A stretch of DNA of 64,000 nt from Alloalcanivorax mobilis (GTDB lineage Bacteria; Pseudomonadota; Gammaproteobacteria; Pseudomonadales; Alcanivoracaceae), in the NCBI RefSeq assembly GCF_002864685.1, contig NZ_NMQZ01000026.1:1-64000 (forward strand), in the 5' to 3' direction. Positions within the stretch are counted from its first letter, which is position 1. The number at the start of each line of letters is the position of its first letter. Both the position numbers and the translations under genes were made by a program. Shown piece after piece: positions 27,202-35,153 of this stretch. The notes under the pieces are model-generated. The model had not been told where the DNA came from and made no database searches. It saw only the letters and a list, made by a program, of their open reading frames with translations.

Positions 27202-28473
27202 TCAACGCTTGCCCAGATAACCGAACAGATGGCCGGCCACCTTACGCATCTGAATTTCTTCGCTGCCTTCGGTAATGCGATAGCGGCGATGGTGACGATA
27301 GATGTGCTCGAACGGCTTATGCCGGGAATAGCCGATGCCGCCGTGCACCTGCATGGCACGGTCGGCCGCTTCGCAGCACAGGCGATTGGCCCGGTAATTA
27401 CACATGGACACCTTGTCGGAAAGCTGTTTTTCGATTTCCGGCTTGGGCAACTGATCCATTTCCCAAGCGGTTTTGCGGATCAACAAACGCAACATCTCCG
27501 CTTCGCTGTGCAGTTCCACCAGCGGGAATTGAATCGCCTGATTTTTTGCCAGCGCCTCGCCAAACGGTTTGCGCTGGCGGGCGTATTGGACGCTTTCATT
27601 AATGCAGTAACTGGCGGCGCCAAGGCTGGAGGCGGCCTGGCGGATGCGGTTTTCGTGCACGAAATGCTGAGCCAGGGCCAGCCCGCCATCGCGCGGGCCG
27701 AAGATGGCGCTGTCGGGCAGCCACACGTCACGCAAGCTCAGGCGTGGGTGATCGGTGGGCATGTTGAAGGTCCACAGATACTCCTCGATGGTCAGCCCGT
27801 CGATCGGCGAAGGCATCAGGAAGGCGGTGATTCCTTTGGCGTCGCCGTCGTCGCCGGCGGTGCGCGCGAACAGCACACAATGGGTGGCGGTATGCATGCC
27901 GGTGATCCACATTTTTTCGCCGTTGATCAACCAGCCGTCCACGCCGTCACGGCGTGACGGCACCGCGCGGGTTTCCATGTGCGTGGCGTCGGAGCCGTGG
28001 TTCGGTTCGGTCAGGCCAAAGGCGATCTTGTGGGTTTCAGCGAGCATGCCATTGACGAACTCTTCGCTTTGCGCGGCGCTGCCGAAGTCGCGAAACATCA
28101 ACACAAACGGATTGTTGGCGACAATCGAGTGCTCGTTTTGAAGATCGTTGTGCAAGCCCAGCCCGCGCGCCGCCAGGTGCTCACGGATCACGGTCATGGC
28201 GAGGTGCGAACCGTCCTGGCCGCCGTAGGTTTTGGGCAGCGGGAAACGCAAATGCCCGGCTTCATCGGCCAGTTGGCGCGCCTCGGCGAGCAGCGCTTCC
28301 CACTCCGGCCGTGGCAGGCCACCGTTTTCGAAATCGGTGCGCGCCCATTCGCGGCGGTGGTCAAAAAAACGGATGTTATCGTCGCGCTGCTCAAGCGGCT
28401 TGATGCGCGCCTCGATGAAGTCGTCCAGTTGATCCAGGTAAGCGGTCAGTTCCGCCGGCAGGTTAAAGTCCAT
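27202..28473 (-). CDS. acyl-CoA dehydrogenase, ACAD11/LvaC-like
   Basis: A 423-aa acyl-CoA dehydrogenase. It has AFGLTEPNHGSDATHMET, NGEKMWITGMHTATH, ARQRKPFG and QVHGGIGYSRHKPFEHIYRH. The base motif TEGSEEIQ (E402) is present, unlike in the paired ACADs of regions I and VI. The N-terminal blocks (RFFDHRREWARTDFENGGLP, GLGLHNDLQNEHSIV) are typical of the ACAD10/11 and LvaC group. LvaC acts on 4-phosphoacyl-CoA made by the LvaA/LvaB kinase. It lies 13 nt downstream of the DUF6285 gene, which itself follows the kinase by 6 nt, so the three are one operon. Confidence 0.9.
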   Translation of the reverse strand: MDFNLPAELTAYLDQLDDFIEARIKPLEQRDDNIRFFDHRREWARTDFENGGLPRPEWEALLAEARQLADEAGHLRFPLPKTYGGQDGSHLAMTVIREHLAARGLGLHNDLQNEHSIVANNPFVLMFRDFGSAAQSEEFVNGMLAETHKIAFGLTEPNHGSDATHMETRAVPSRRDGVDGWLINGEKMWITGMHTATHCVLFARTAGDDGDAKGITAFLMPSPIDGLTIEEYLWTFNMPTDHPRLSLRDVWLPDSAIFGPRDGGLALAQHFVHENRIRQAASSLGAASYCINESVQYARQRKPFGEALAKNQAIQFPLVELHSEAEMLRLLIRKTAWEMDQLPKPEIEKQLSDKVSMCNYRANRLCCEAADRAMQVHGGIGYSRHKPFEHIYRHHRRYRITEGSEEIQMRKVAGHLFGYLGKR

Positions 28474-28486
28474 GGGTGAGTCCTTG

Positions 28487-28870
28487 TCAGCGGTCGCCGA
28501 GGCGCTGCAGCGCCTGCTGATACGCGGCGTACCGGGGCTGATCCACCGCCACCTTATTGAGCGTGACGAACCAGAGAAAATCTTTCAGGCCGGGCGTGCT
28601 CAGGCTCACCTCGCCGGCGGCGATGCGTTGGCAAAGCGCGCTGGTCAGCGTGGCAACGTCGCCGCGCTCTCCGGTGAGCCGCTCAAGTTGCTGTTGCTCC
28701 TGGCGGGCCAGCTCCGCCGGCTGCCGCCACTGGCGGCAGGCCATGTCAATGACGTTGGCGGCGACCCGGGTTTGAAACGCCAGGCTGCCCTCCAGCGTGG
28801 GCACCAATTCACGGCGCAGGAATTCCGCCACCACGGCGAGCATGTCAGTGCTGTCCGGCAGGTCATGCAT
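28487..28870 (-). CDS. DUF6285 small protein, LvaB-like kinase partner
   Basis: A 127-aa, mainly alpha-helical protein with no signal peptide. It has the DUF6285 look: LVPTLEGSLAFQTRVAANVI near residue 25, then an ELARQEQQQLERLTG stretch. In the Pseudomonas putida levulinate operon a small protein of this kind (LvaB) is required with the kinase LvaA to phosphorylate 4-hydroxyacyl-CoA. Here it sits directly between an APH-type kinase (6 nt) and an ACAD (13 nt), the same order, which supports the same role. The assignment rests on context and remembered family features. Confidence 0.78.
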   Translation of the reverse strand: MHDLPDSTDMLAVVAEFLRRELVPTLEGSLAFQTRVAANVIDMACRQWRQPAELARQEQQQLERLTGERGDVATLTSALCQRIAAGEVSLSTPGLKDFLWFVTLNKVAVDQPRYAAYQQALQRLGDR

Positions 28871-28876
28871 GGGGGT

Positions 28877-29872
28877 CTACTCCTTCGGCGCCAGCAGGTT
28901 AAGAAGATCCAGTTCGGTTTCCGAGGCGCGCCGGCCAATCGCGCCACGCTCGACCGTGCGGTCCGCACCGCTGATGAACGAGCGCGCCATCTTCTGGCAG
29001 ATCACGCCCCAGCGCAGGGTGCCCAACAGCTCCCAGAAGGCCACCCGTCGCCGGCAAACACGCTGGCCGCTGGCCTCCTGATAGCCGGCGTAAAGCTGTT
29101 CGCGGCTGCCGAAGCCGCCCACCGGCAACTGGCTCCCGAAGCGCCAGGAGTTGACGCAGATCCAGCCCAGGTCCGCCATCGGATCACCCACATAGGCCAG
29201 CTCCCAATCGAGCACCGCGCGCAGACCGGTGCGATCGATCATCAGGTTGCCGTTGCGGAAATCGCCGTGCACCAGCGCCGGTTCCGGCTCGTGGGCCGGC
29301 AGGTTGTCGTGCAGCCAGCGCAACGCCAGTTCAAACACCGGGCGCGGCTCGCCGTAGCCACGGTATTCCTCGGCCAGCTCCGCCAGCGCCCGGGCCGCGT
29401 TCAAACGGCGTAAAAAAGGTGCGTCATCGAAGGGCACCTGATGGATGCCGGCCATCACCCGCCCGCACTGGCGGGCCAGCACCTCGCGGGCGCCGGCATA
29501 GGTGTCGTCACGGAGAATGCGCTGCGGCAGGGTTTCGCCTTCCACCCTTTGCATCAGATAGCCGATGCCAAGCCCATCGCCGTGTTCCAGCACATGGCGA
29601 ACCCGCGGCACCGGCACGTCGTGCCGCTCCACCAGCTGCAGCAATCGGGCTTCCTGATCCAGCGGCAGCGAGCCACGCTCCTGGCCGTTCCAGGGGCCGG
29701 CGAGACGCAGGATCAAAGGCTCGATGCGCTCGCCCTGCACCAGGTCCAGGGACCACATATGCTGGCTGGCGCCGCCGGTCAGTTTCACCAGCCGTTGCAC
29801 CGCAGCGCCCGGCAACAGACGCGGCGCCAGACTCTGCAACGCGTCCATCACCACTTTGCCGTCGCGTTCCAT
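28877..29872 (-). CDS. APH-family phosphotransferase, LvaA / ACAD10-11 kinase-domain-like
   Basis: A 331-aa protein kinase-like-fold phosphotransferase. It has the catalytic loop LVHGDFRNGNLMID (200-213) and the metal-binding DWELAYVGDP (222-231), plus an N-terminal nucleotide-binding lobe with GGASQHMW. Family members next to ACAD genes are not antibiotic kinases. LvaA and the N-terminal domains of mammalian ACAD10/ACAD11 phosphorylate the 4-hydroxyl of hydroxyacyl-CoA so that an ACAD partner can remove it. It heads the operon kinase-DUF6285-ACAD. A 16-bp palindrome lies 69 nt upstream with TAGACT 23 nt below it. The ribosome-binding site (GGAG, 12 nt) is rather distant. Confidence 0.85.
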   Translation of the reverse strand: MERDGKVVMDALQSLAPRLLPGAAVQRLVKLTGGASQHMWSLDLVQGERIEPLILRLAGPWNGQERGSLPLDQEARLLQLVERHDVPVPRVRHVLEHGDGLGIGYLMQRVEGETLPQRILRDDTYAGAREVLARQCGRVMAGIHQVPFDDAPFLRRLNAARALAELAEEYRGYGEPRPVFELALRWLHDNLPAHEPEPALVHGDFRNGNLMIDRTGLRAVLDWELAYVGDPMADLGWICVNSWRFGSQLPVGGFGSREQLYAGYQEASGQRVCRRRVAFWELLGTLRWGVICQKMARSFISGADRTVERGAIGRRASETELDLLNLLAPKE

Positions 29873-29940
29873 TGATCCACTCGCTCCACGTTCTTCTTCA
29901 TCGTAGCGGGCAGTCTAGGGCGGCGCGGCGGGCCGGCTCG

Positions 29941-29956
29941 TCGTCGCATCGGACGA
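29941..29956. promoter_or_regulatory. 16-bp palindromic operator candidate, site 7
   Basis: TCGTCGCATCGGACGA, 69 nt upstream of the APH-type kinase start (29872). TAGACT (29912-29917, minus strand) is 23 nt downstream and is the best -10-like hexamer in the gap. Confidence 0.68.
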
Positions 29957-29975
29957 TTTAGGGGGTTGTCTTTTT

Positions 29976-30159
29976 GTAGGAGAGGCCGGGCGGCGCCCCG
30001 CCCCGCCAGCGACGGGGTTGATTTTGATTTTCGCGTTGAACGTCTGACGTCGGACGTCGGACGTCGGACGCAAAAACCATAAGGTGCGGGGCAACCGCGC
30101 AGTGCCATCCGGCCAAAACACGTCGCTGGCACGGCGGAACGCCGCCCAGCCTCTCCTAC
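29976..30159. repeat. inverted GTAGGAGAGGC repeats around a heptamer array, copy E5
   Basis: Two inverted copies of the GTAGGAGAGGC...CCAGCGACG element (29976-30014 and 30121-30159) flank a short GGACGTC heptamer array (about 30037-30070) and a module at 30070-30118 that matches, inverted, 18877-18926. The whole resembles one end of composite repeat E3 turned around. It occupies the start of the 913-bp gene-free gap 29873-30785. Confidence 0.75.
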
Positions 30160-30189
30160 GGCAGCGTTGTAGAGGGGCTGTCAGCGTTA

Positions 30190-30662
30190 CGGTGCGCCCC
30201 GTGCCGAGCTGGAGGGCCTCCCCCTTGTTGTGTCGCCGAGGCGCGGGAAATTGATAGGGCCAGTTGGCCAGGGACGGCCAACTGAGGCGGCGGACGACAG
30301 GGCGAAGCCGGATCAAGCGAAGCATTGCTTCGCCCGGCGTAGCGCGCCGAGCACGCAGGCTCGGGGCCGGGGCCGCAGGCTCGTCTCGTCGCCGACCCGG
30401 CCATCAATTTCCCGCGACTCTTGTTTGGAGAATGAAGGGTACCCGAAGGGCGACACAACGGGGTGTCCTTCCTTCTCTTCATAAAAAAGAGGCGCTTCGC
30501 TCCGGCCTACGGCCCGCACTTCGTGCGTTCACCCGCTGCGCGGGATGTGTTTACTTTCTTGGAGAAGCAAGACCAGCCGCTTGCGGCTGGAACGCCGAAG
30601 GCGGCCCGAAGGGTGAGTGGCAACGCCACGAATCAAGTAAAACGCCCAACAGGGCGTCAACA
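30190..30662 (-). repeat. dispersed intergenic repeat, family R2, copy 2
   Basis: The same blocks as 7102-7345 in opposite orientation: CCCCCTTGTTGTGTCGCCGA, CCAGTTGGCCAGGGACGGCC, GGGTACCCGAAGGGCGACAC and the TTTACTTTCTTGGAGAAGCA end. It has an extra insert of about 80 bp near 30300-30380 and a longer right arm. Long open frames here are by-products of the high GC content. A short GTAGGAGA...TCTCCTAC palindrome follows at about 30665-30723. Confidence 0.72.
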
Positions 30663-30785
30663 GCGGTAGGAGATGTCTTCTCACGGTCATTGCTCTTGCA
30701 GGACACCATAGAATCTCCTACGGCGGCCTAAAGGGCCTCAGCGGCGAAGGGGGGAAGGGTTCGGTAAAAACCGATTCCCGCCAGC

Positions 30786-31559
30786 CTATTTTTTCTTGGC
30801 GGCTTTCTCTTTGAAGGCGGCGATGGCGGTTTTCGATTCTTCGCTGTCCATGCACAGCTGCTGGGCAATGGCTTCCTGCTCGACGGTTTCGGCGAAACGG
30901 TTGTTGGCGGCGGCGCGCAGCAGCTTCTTGGCTTCGGCGTTGGCCAGCGCGGAACGCTGGGCGAGCTCGGCGGCCCAGCTGGCGGCGGCGGCGTCCAGCT
31001 CCGTTACTGGCAGCACTTTATTGGCGATGCCGATTTGCAGGCATTGCTCGGCGCTCAGGCTGCCGCCCTCGACGATCAGCTGAAACGCGCGCTGATAGCC
31101 CAGGTGCTGATAGAGCAGCCAGGTGGCGCCACCATCGGGGACCAGGCCGATGTGGCTGAAGGCCATGTAGATGCGCGCCTCGTCGGCCATCATCACCAGG
31201 TCACAGTTCATCAACAAGGCCGCGCCGACGCCGGCGGCGACGCCCGGCGCCACGCCGATCACCGGCAACGGCGAACGGGCGATCTTCTCCAATAACGGCC
31301 GGTAACCCTGCAGCAGCTCATCCACCACGCTGTGGTTTTCGGATTTCGGCTCGGTGAGATCGGCGCCGGCGGAAAAGCCCCGCCCGGTGGAGCCGAACAC
31401 AATCACCTTGATCGCCGGGTCCCGTTCGGCCCGGTCAAAGGCGTCGATCAGCGCCCGGCGCAACCCGGGCGTAAAGGCGTTGAGCACTTGGGGGCGATTC
31501 ATGCGCAACGTCGCCACCGCGCCGTCCACCCGATACTCAACCAGTTGTTCTTCACTCAT
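30786..31559 (-). CDS. enoyl-CoA hydratase/isomerase family protein
   Basis: A 257-aa crotonase-fold protein: RMNRPQVLNAFTPGLRRALI, GRGFSAGADLTEP (first oxyanion segment), GVAAGVGAALLMNCDLVMMA and FSHIGLVPDGGATWLLY. Asp rather than Glu is seen in the last block, so isomerase or other activities are as likely as hydration. The true start is the ATG at 31559 with AAGGAG upstream. It is divergent from the SDR at 31768, and the 208-bp gap between them holds two 16-bp palindromes. It ends in a Lys-rich tail (EKAAKKK). Confidence 0.88.
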   Translation of the reverse strand: MSEEQLVEYRVDGAVATLRMNRPQVLNAFTPGLRRALIDAFDRAERDPAIKVIVFGSTGRGFSAGADLTEPKSENHSVVDELLQGYRPLLEKIARSPLPVIGVAPGVAAGVGAALLMNCDLVMMADEARIYMAFSHIGLVPDGGATWLLYQHLGYQRAFQLIVEGGSLSAEQCLQIGIANKVLPVTELDAAAASWAAELAQRSALANAEAKKLLRAAANNRFAETVEQEAIAQQLCMDSEESKTAIAAFKEKAAKKK

Positions 31560-31645
31560 TGCGTTCTCCTTAATGTCTGCCCAAAAGCCGGGCTCGCCGA
31601 TGCGGTGCCAAACCCCCATTATTCGAGCCTTGCGCGCCGCTGGCG

Positions 31646-31661
31646 TCGTCCAATGCGACGA
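31646..31661. promoter_or_regulatory. 16-bp palindromic operator candidate, site 8
   Basis: TCGTCCAATGCGACGA, 87 nt upstream of the enoyl-CoA hydratase start (31559). AATAAT on the minus strand (31618-31623) is 22 nt downstream. Confidence 0.68.
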
Positions 31662-31687
31662 ATCCGCCGACGCGAACGCCCGCCTTT

Positions 31688-31703
31688 TCGTCGCAACCGA
31701 CGA
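31688..31703. promoter_or_regulatory. 16-bp palindromic operator candidate, site 9
   Basis: TCGTCGCAACCGACGA, 65 nt upstream of the SDR start (31768). AATCAT on the plus strand (31727-31732) is 23 nt downstream. The start is 42 bp from that of site 8, about four helical turns, so both lie on the same DNA face. Confidence 0.66.
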
Positions 31704-31767
31704 TTGTCCCACGACGAGCTCTGGCCAATCATGACAGCCTTGATCACTGCGACAGGAGCACGGCGCC

Positions 31768-32571
31768 ATGACGGAGACCCGGGTACGTACGGTACAACAA
31801 CTGTTCGATCTTAGCGGCAAGACCGCTTTGATCACCGGCGGCTCCCGTGGCCTGGGCCTGCAAATGGCCGAGGCCCTCGGCGAGGCCGGCGCCCGGCTGG
31901 TGATCACCGCGCGCAAGGAAGGCGAGCTGCAGCAGGCTTGCGCGCATTTGCGCGAGGCCGGCATTCAGGTAACGCCGATGGTCACCGATCTGGCCCGCGA
32001 AGAGGAAGTGTTGAGCCTGGCGGAGCGCGCGCTGGAAACCCTCGGCCAGGTGGATATTCTGGTCAATAACGCCGGCGCCACCTGGGGTGGCGCGGCGGAA
32101 GATTACCCGCTGGAAGGCTGGGACAAAGTGATGACGCTGAACCTGCGCCATCTTTTTCTGCTGACCCGGGAGATCGGCCGGCGCAGCATGATCCCGCGCC
32201 GCTACGGGCGGGTGGTCAACATCGCCTCCAATGCGGCCCTGGGCGGCAACCGGGAATTCATGCAGGCGGTGGGCTACAACACCAGCAAAGGGGCGGTGGT
32301 GACCTTCACCCGGGCACTGGCCGCTGAATGGGGTGCTTACAATATTACCGTCAATGCCATCGGCCCCGGGGTGTTCCCCAGCAAGATGTCCCGCTATCTT
32401 ACCGAACGGCATGGCGTCGACGACCTCGCCGCGCGCGTGCCACTGAACCAGGTCGGCGACGAAGAAGGCCTGAAAGGCGCCGTATTATTGTTCGCATCCG
32501 ATGCGGGCAAGCACACCACCGGCCAGTTCCTGCTGGTGGACGGCGGCGCCTCGGCCATGATCGCCGGCTGA
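31768..32571 (+). CDS. SDR-family oxidoreductase
   Basis: A 267-aa classical short-chain dehydrogenase/reductase. It has TGGSRGLG (23-30), NNAGATWGG, NIASNAALGG and the active-site pair in GYNTSKGAV, then NAIGPGVFPS and a C-terminal LLVDGGASAMIAG. It resembles RhlG/FabG-type ketoreductases acting on 3-ketoacyl or related substrates. If regulated with the lva-like operon it could supply an LvaD-like keto reduction, which that operon lacks; this is speculative. It is the first gene of a plus-strand run followed by an enoyl-CoA hydratase 139 nt away. Confidence 0.88.
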   Translation: MTETRVRTVQQLFDLSGKTALITGGSRGLGLQMAEALGEAGARLVITARKEGELQQACAHLREAGIQVTPMVTDLAREEEVLSLAERALETLGQVDILVNNAGATWGGAAEDYPLEGWDKVMTLNLRHLFLLTREIGRRSMIPRRYGRVVNIASNAALGGNREFMQAVGYNTSKGAVVTFTRALAAEWGAYNITVNAIGPGVFPSKMSRYLTERHGVDDLAARVPLNQVGDEEGLKGAVLLFASDAGKHTTGQFLLVDGGASAMIAG

Positions 32572-32710
32572 TTGTCGCGGCACTGATTGCCATTGATCAC
32601 GCCAATCATCGCGCCAACCATTGAAATTCGCGACCGGGCACCGTTTGCCCGGCCGCCCGCCACGGGGCCACGGCCCTGCCTTTATCCAGTTGCATCACTC
32701 GGGAGCCATC

Positions 32711-33586
32711 ATGCAAATCCCCAGCTTTCAAACCCTGGAACTCCAGGTCGAGGACGGCATCGCCACCCTCTTTCTGAATCGTCCTGACCGGATGAACGCT
32801 TTTACCCGTGAAATGAAAGACGAGCTGATCGCCGCGTTCGATTTCACCGACGCCAGCGATGAAGTGCGCGCCGTGATCGTCACCGGCAAGGGCCGCGCCT
32901 TCTGCGCCGGCGCCGACTTGTCTTCCGGCGGCGACACCTTTGATTACAAGAAGCGCGGCGGCGAAGGCGCCAACCCGGACGACGCCCACCGCGATGGCGG
33001 CGGCCAGGTGTCACTGCGCATTCACCGCAGCCTCAAGCCGGTGATCGCCGCGGTGAACGGCGCGGCGGTGGGCGTGGGCATCACCATGCAATTGCCGATG
33101 GACGTGCGCATGGCCTCCGAGGACGCCAAGTTCGGCTTCGTCTTTTCCCGCCGTGGCATCGTCAACGAAGCGGCTTCGTCCTGGTTCCTGAGCCGTGTGG
33201 TGGGCATCTCTTCGGCGCTGGAGTGGTGCTTCTCCGGCCGCGTGTTCAGTGCCGCCGAGGCCAAGGAGCGCGGCCTGGTGCGTTCCGTGCACAAAGCCGA
33301 TGAGCTGTACCCGGCGGCGGTGGCGCTGGCCCGTGAGTTCGCCGATCAGACCGCGCCGGTGTCGGTGGCGGTGATCCGCCAAATGATCTGGCGCATGGCC
33401 GGCGCGGAAACGCCGATGCAGGCGCACCAGATGGACAGCCGCGCGATGAAATCCCGTGGCGCCTCCGAAGACGTTAAGGAAGGGGTCACCTCATTCCTGG
33501 AAAAACGCCCGGCGAAGTTCCCGGACCAGGTCTCCAAGGACCTGCCCGACTTCTTCGACTGGCAGAGCGAGCCGCCGTTTAAATAA
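32711..33586 (+). CDS. enoyl-CoA hydratase family protein
   Basis: A 291-aa crotonase-fold protein. It has LNRPDRMNAFTREMKDELIA, GRAFCAGADLSSGG (first oxyanion segment), VNGAAVGVGITMQLPMDVRM and FSRRGIVNEAASSWFLSRVV with Glu in the hydratase position. A C-terminal extension ends SKDLPDFFDWQSEPPFK. The ATG at 32711 begins the conserved fold; the frame is open upstream without homology. It belongs to a set with the SDR upstream and probably hydrates or isomerises an unsaturated acyl-CoA. Confidence 0.9.
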   Translation: MQIPSFQTLELQVEDGIATLFLNRPDRMNAFTREMKDELIAAFDFTDASDEVRAVIVTGKGRAFCAGADLSSGGDTFDYKKRGGEGANPDDAHRDGGGQVSLRIHRSLKPVIAAVNGAAVGVGITMQLPMDVRMASEDAKFGFVFSRRGIVNEAASSWFLSRVVGISSALEWCFSGRVFSAAEAKERGLVRSVHKADELYPAAVALAREFADQTAPVSVAVIRQMIWRMAGAETPMQAHQMDSRAMKSRGASEDVKEGVTSFLEKRPAKFPDQVSKDLPDFFDWQSEPPFK

Positions 33587-33683
33587 TCGGCTGAGCGGCT
33601 GAGCGGATAACGTGCTAGCCCTCTCCGGCGACATCCCGGGGTCGCCCGCGACGGTGTGGATGGCGCTTCTACCGGGCTACGAA

Positions 33684-33716
33684 GCCGCTGTGGGAGCGGT
33701 CCTTGACCGCGAACCG
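33684..33716 (+). repeat. REP-like single unit, copy C
   Basis: A single REP unit, GCTGTGGGAGCGGTCCTTGA followed by CCGCGAACCGG, in the 236-bp gap between the enoyl-CoA hydratase and nitroreductase genes. It has no inverted partner. Confidence 0.7.
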
Positions 33717-33822
33717 GCGCAGCCGGGGGGAGCGCCAGCCCCGGCCATGCTTTATCTACCGCGAAGGCCCGAAGCAGTGTGCGCTCGGGCCATCCGTGGC
33801 CACCATCAACCTGGAGATGGTT

Positions 33823-34509
33823 ATGAACGACACCGCCAACAGTGTCAGTGAGGCCCTGGCCACGCGCCGTTCGGTGCGCGGTTTTCTGGATAAACCGGTG
33901 GATGGCGCGCTGCTGCGCGATCTGCTGGAGAAAGCCGCGCGCGCCCCGTCGGGGGGCAACCTTCAGCCCTGGCACCTGCATGTGGTGGGCGGCGAGCGCA
34001 TGAAGGCCCTGAAGGCTCTGGCCTGGGAACGGGTCGCGGCGCGGCCCGGCGGCGAAGACACCGAGTACGACGTGTATCCGAAAAACCTGGTGGCGCCCTA
34101 CCGGGACCGCCGTTTTCAGGTTGGCGAAGACATGTACGGGCTGCTCGGCATTCCCCGTGAAAGCAAGGCCGCCCGCCTGCAATGGTTCGCCCGCAATTTT
34201 CAGTTTTTCGGCGCGCCGGTGGCGCTGTTCTGCTATGTGGACCGGCGCATGGGCCCGCCGCAGTGGTCCGACCTGGGCATGTACCTGCAATCACTGATGT
34301 TGCTGTTGCGTGAGGCGGGCCTGCACAGCTGCCCTCAGGAATGCTGGTCGCTTTACCCCCGCACCATCGCCGAATTTGTTGGCGCCCCGAATGAACAGAT
34401 GTTGTTTACCGGCATGGCGATCGGCTACGAAGACCCGGATGAGCCGGTCAACCAGCTGCGCTCACGGCGCGCCCCCTTGGATGAAATCGCCCACTTCCAC
34501 GGTCTGTAA
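33823..34509 (+). CDS. nitroreductase family protein
   Basis: A 228-aa FMN-dependent nitroreductase-fold protein. It has ATRRSVRGF (13-21) and RAPSGGNLQPWHLHVV at the FMN site, the helix MYLQSLMLLLREAGLHSCPQ and the C-terminal GMAIGYEDPDEPVNQLRSRR. Family members reduce nitro, quinone or enone groups with NAD(P)H. The ATG at 33823 is preferred to one at 33816 because GGAG then lies 6 nt away. A dyad with TTTT follows at 34532-34573. Relation to the acyl-CoA genes is unclear. Confidence 0.9.
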   Translation: MNDTANSVSEALATRRSVRGFLDKPVDGALLRDLLEKAARAPSGGNLQPWHLHVVGGERMKALKALAWERVAARPGGEDTEYDVYPKNLVAPYRDRRFQVGEDMYGLLGIPRESKAARLQWFARNFQFFGAPVALFCYVDRRMGPPQWSDLGMYLQSLMLLLREAGLHSCPQECWSLYPRTIAEFVGAPNEQMLFTGMAIGYEDPDEPVNQLRSRRAPLDEIAHFHGL

Positions 34510-34531
34510 ACGCCTCCGGGCGGGGTATACG

Positions 34532-34573
34532 GTCCGCGACGACATATCTTGCAACACATTGTCGCGGACTTTT
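34532..34573 (+). terminator. terminator-like dyad after the nitroreductase gene
   Basis: GTCCGCGAC and GTCGCGGAC pair perfectly around a 20-nt loop and are followed by TTTT. The large loop and short T-run make it a moderate candidate. Confidence 0.5.
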
Positions 34574-35153
34574 CCGTGGGATTTCCCCTCCAAATGATGA
34601 CATCAGTCACAATCCCATCACCAACGTGAACAAATGTTCTCATTCCTATGGAGATCATTTTTTACGCGCCCGCGCTGTTTCATTTTTCCGCTCCTCGCCC
34701 GCCAGCCCAATAATTACGCGGCATCAACATACCGAAGAGTATCTTTACAGGCTGTAAACATTTTTTTGTTTTATAACTACGCCACCACTAGTGTTCACAT
34801 CATACCGAAGGGTGAGTCTCCGGAAGTCGGCGCAAGCCCTTGGCGCGCCAGTATTTATGGGCCTCAGACTATTGCTTCCGCGAACACAGGGGCTCTAAGA
34901 TAGCCTTCGACTTAAGCGTAATGGATACGTGAATATTCGTGCTTTACGCTAAGCGTTAAGTGGTTCCGTCAACGACCAAAATGAAATGACGGGCCGCTCG
35001 GGAGATATTGCTCTTGGATGGGCAAAGAAGAGGGTACTTAAACCTGTCGCTATGTTTTGAGGTCTGTCACGCCTCGTTAGCGGCCCGAGGTCAGGGAACG
35101 CCGTTACCCACCCTCTCAATACCAATAAACCTCGAAGAAACAGGAAAAAAACA
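34574..35153. other. AT-richer leader region of the outer-membrane protein gene
   Basis: This 580-bp gene-free stretch is visibly richer in A+T than its surroundings. It contains a dyad GAACAAATGTTC (34627-34638) and inverted CTTAAGCGTAA (about 34916) / TTTACGCTAAG (about 34943) segments. I found no convincing gene. It probably holds the promoter and long leader of the gene at 35154. Confidence 0.4.

Noticed and set aside
28877-29872. Aminoglycoside resistance kinase
   Set aside because: The APH fold is shared, but the position beside DUF6285 and an ACAD points to the acyl-CoA kinase group, and nothing suggests a resistance context.
30264-30731. A 155-codon plus-strand open frame
   Set aside because: It consists of R2 repeat sequence and changes with repeat block gains; not a conserved gene.
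34634-34903. An 89-codon plus-strand open frame in the leader of the outer-membrane protein gene
   Set aside because: No ribosome-binding site, no family features, and it lies in an AT-rich regulatory region.
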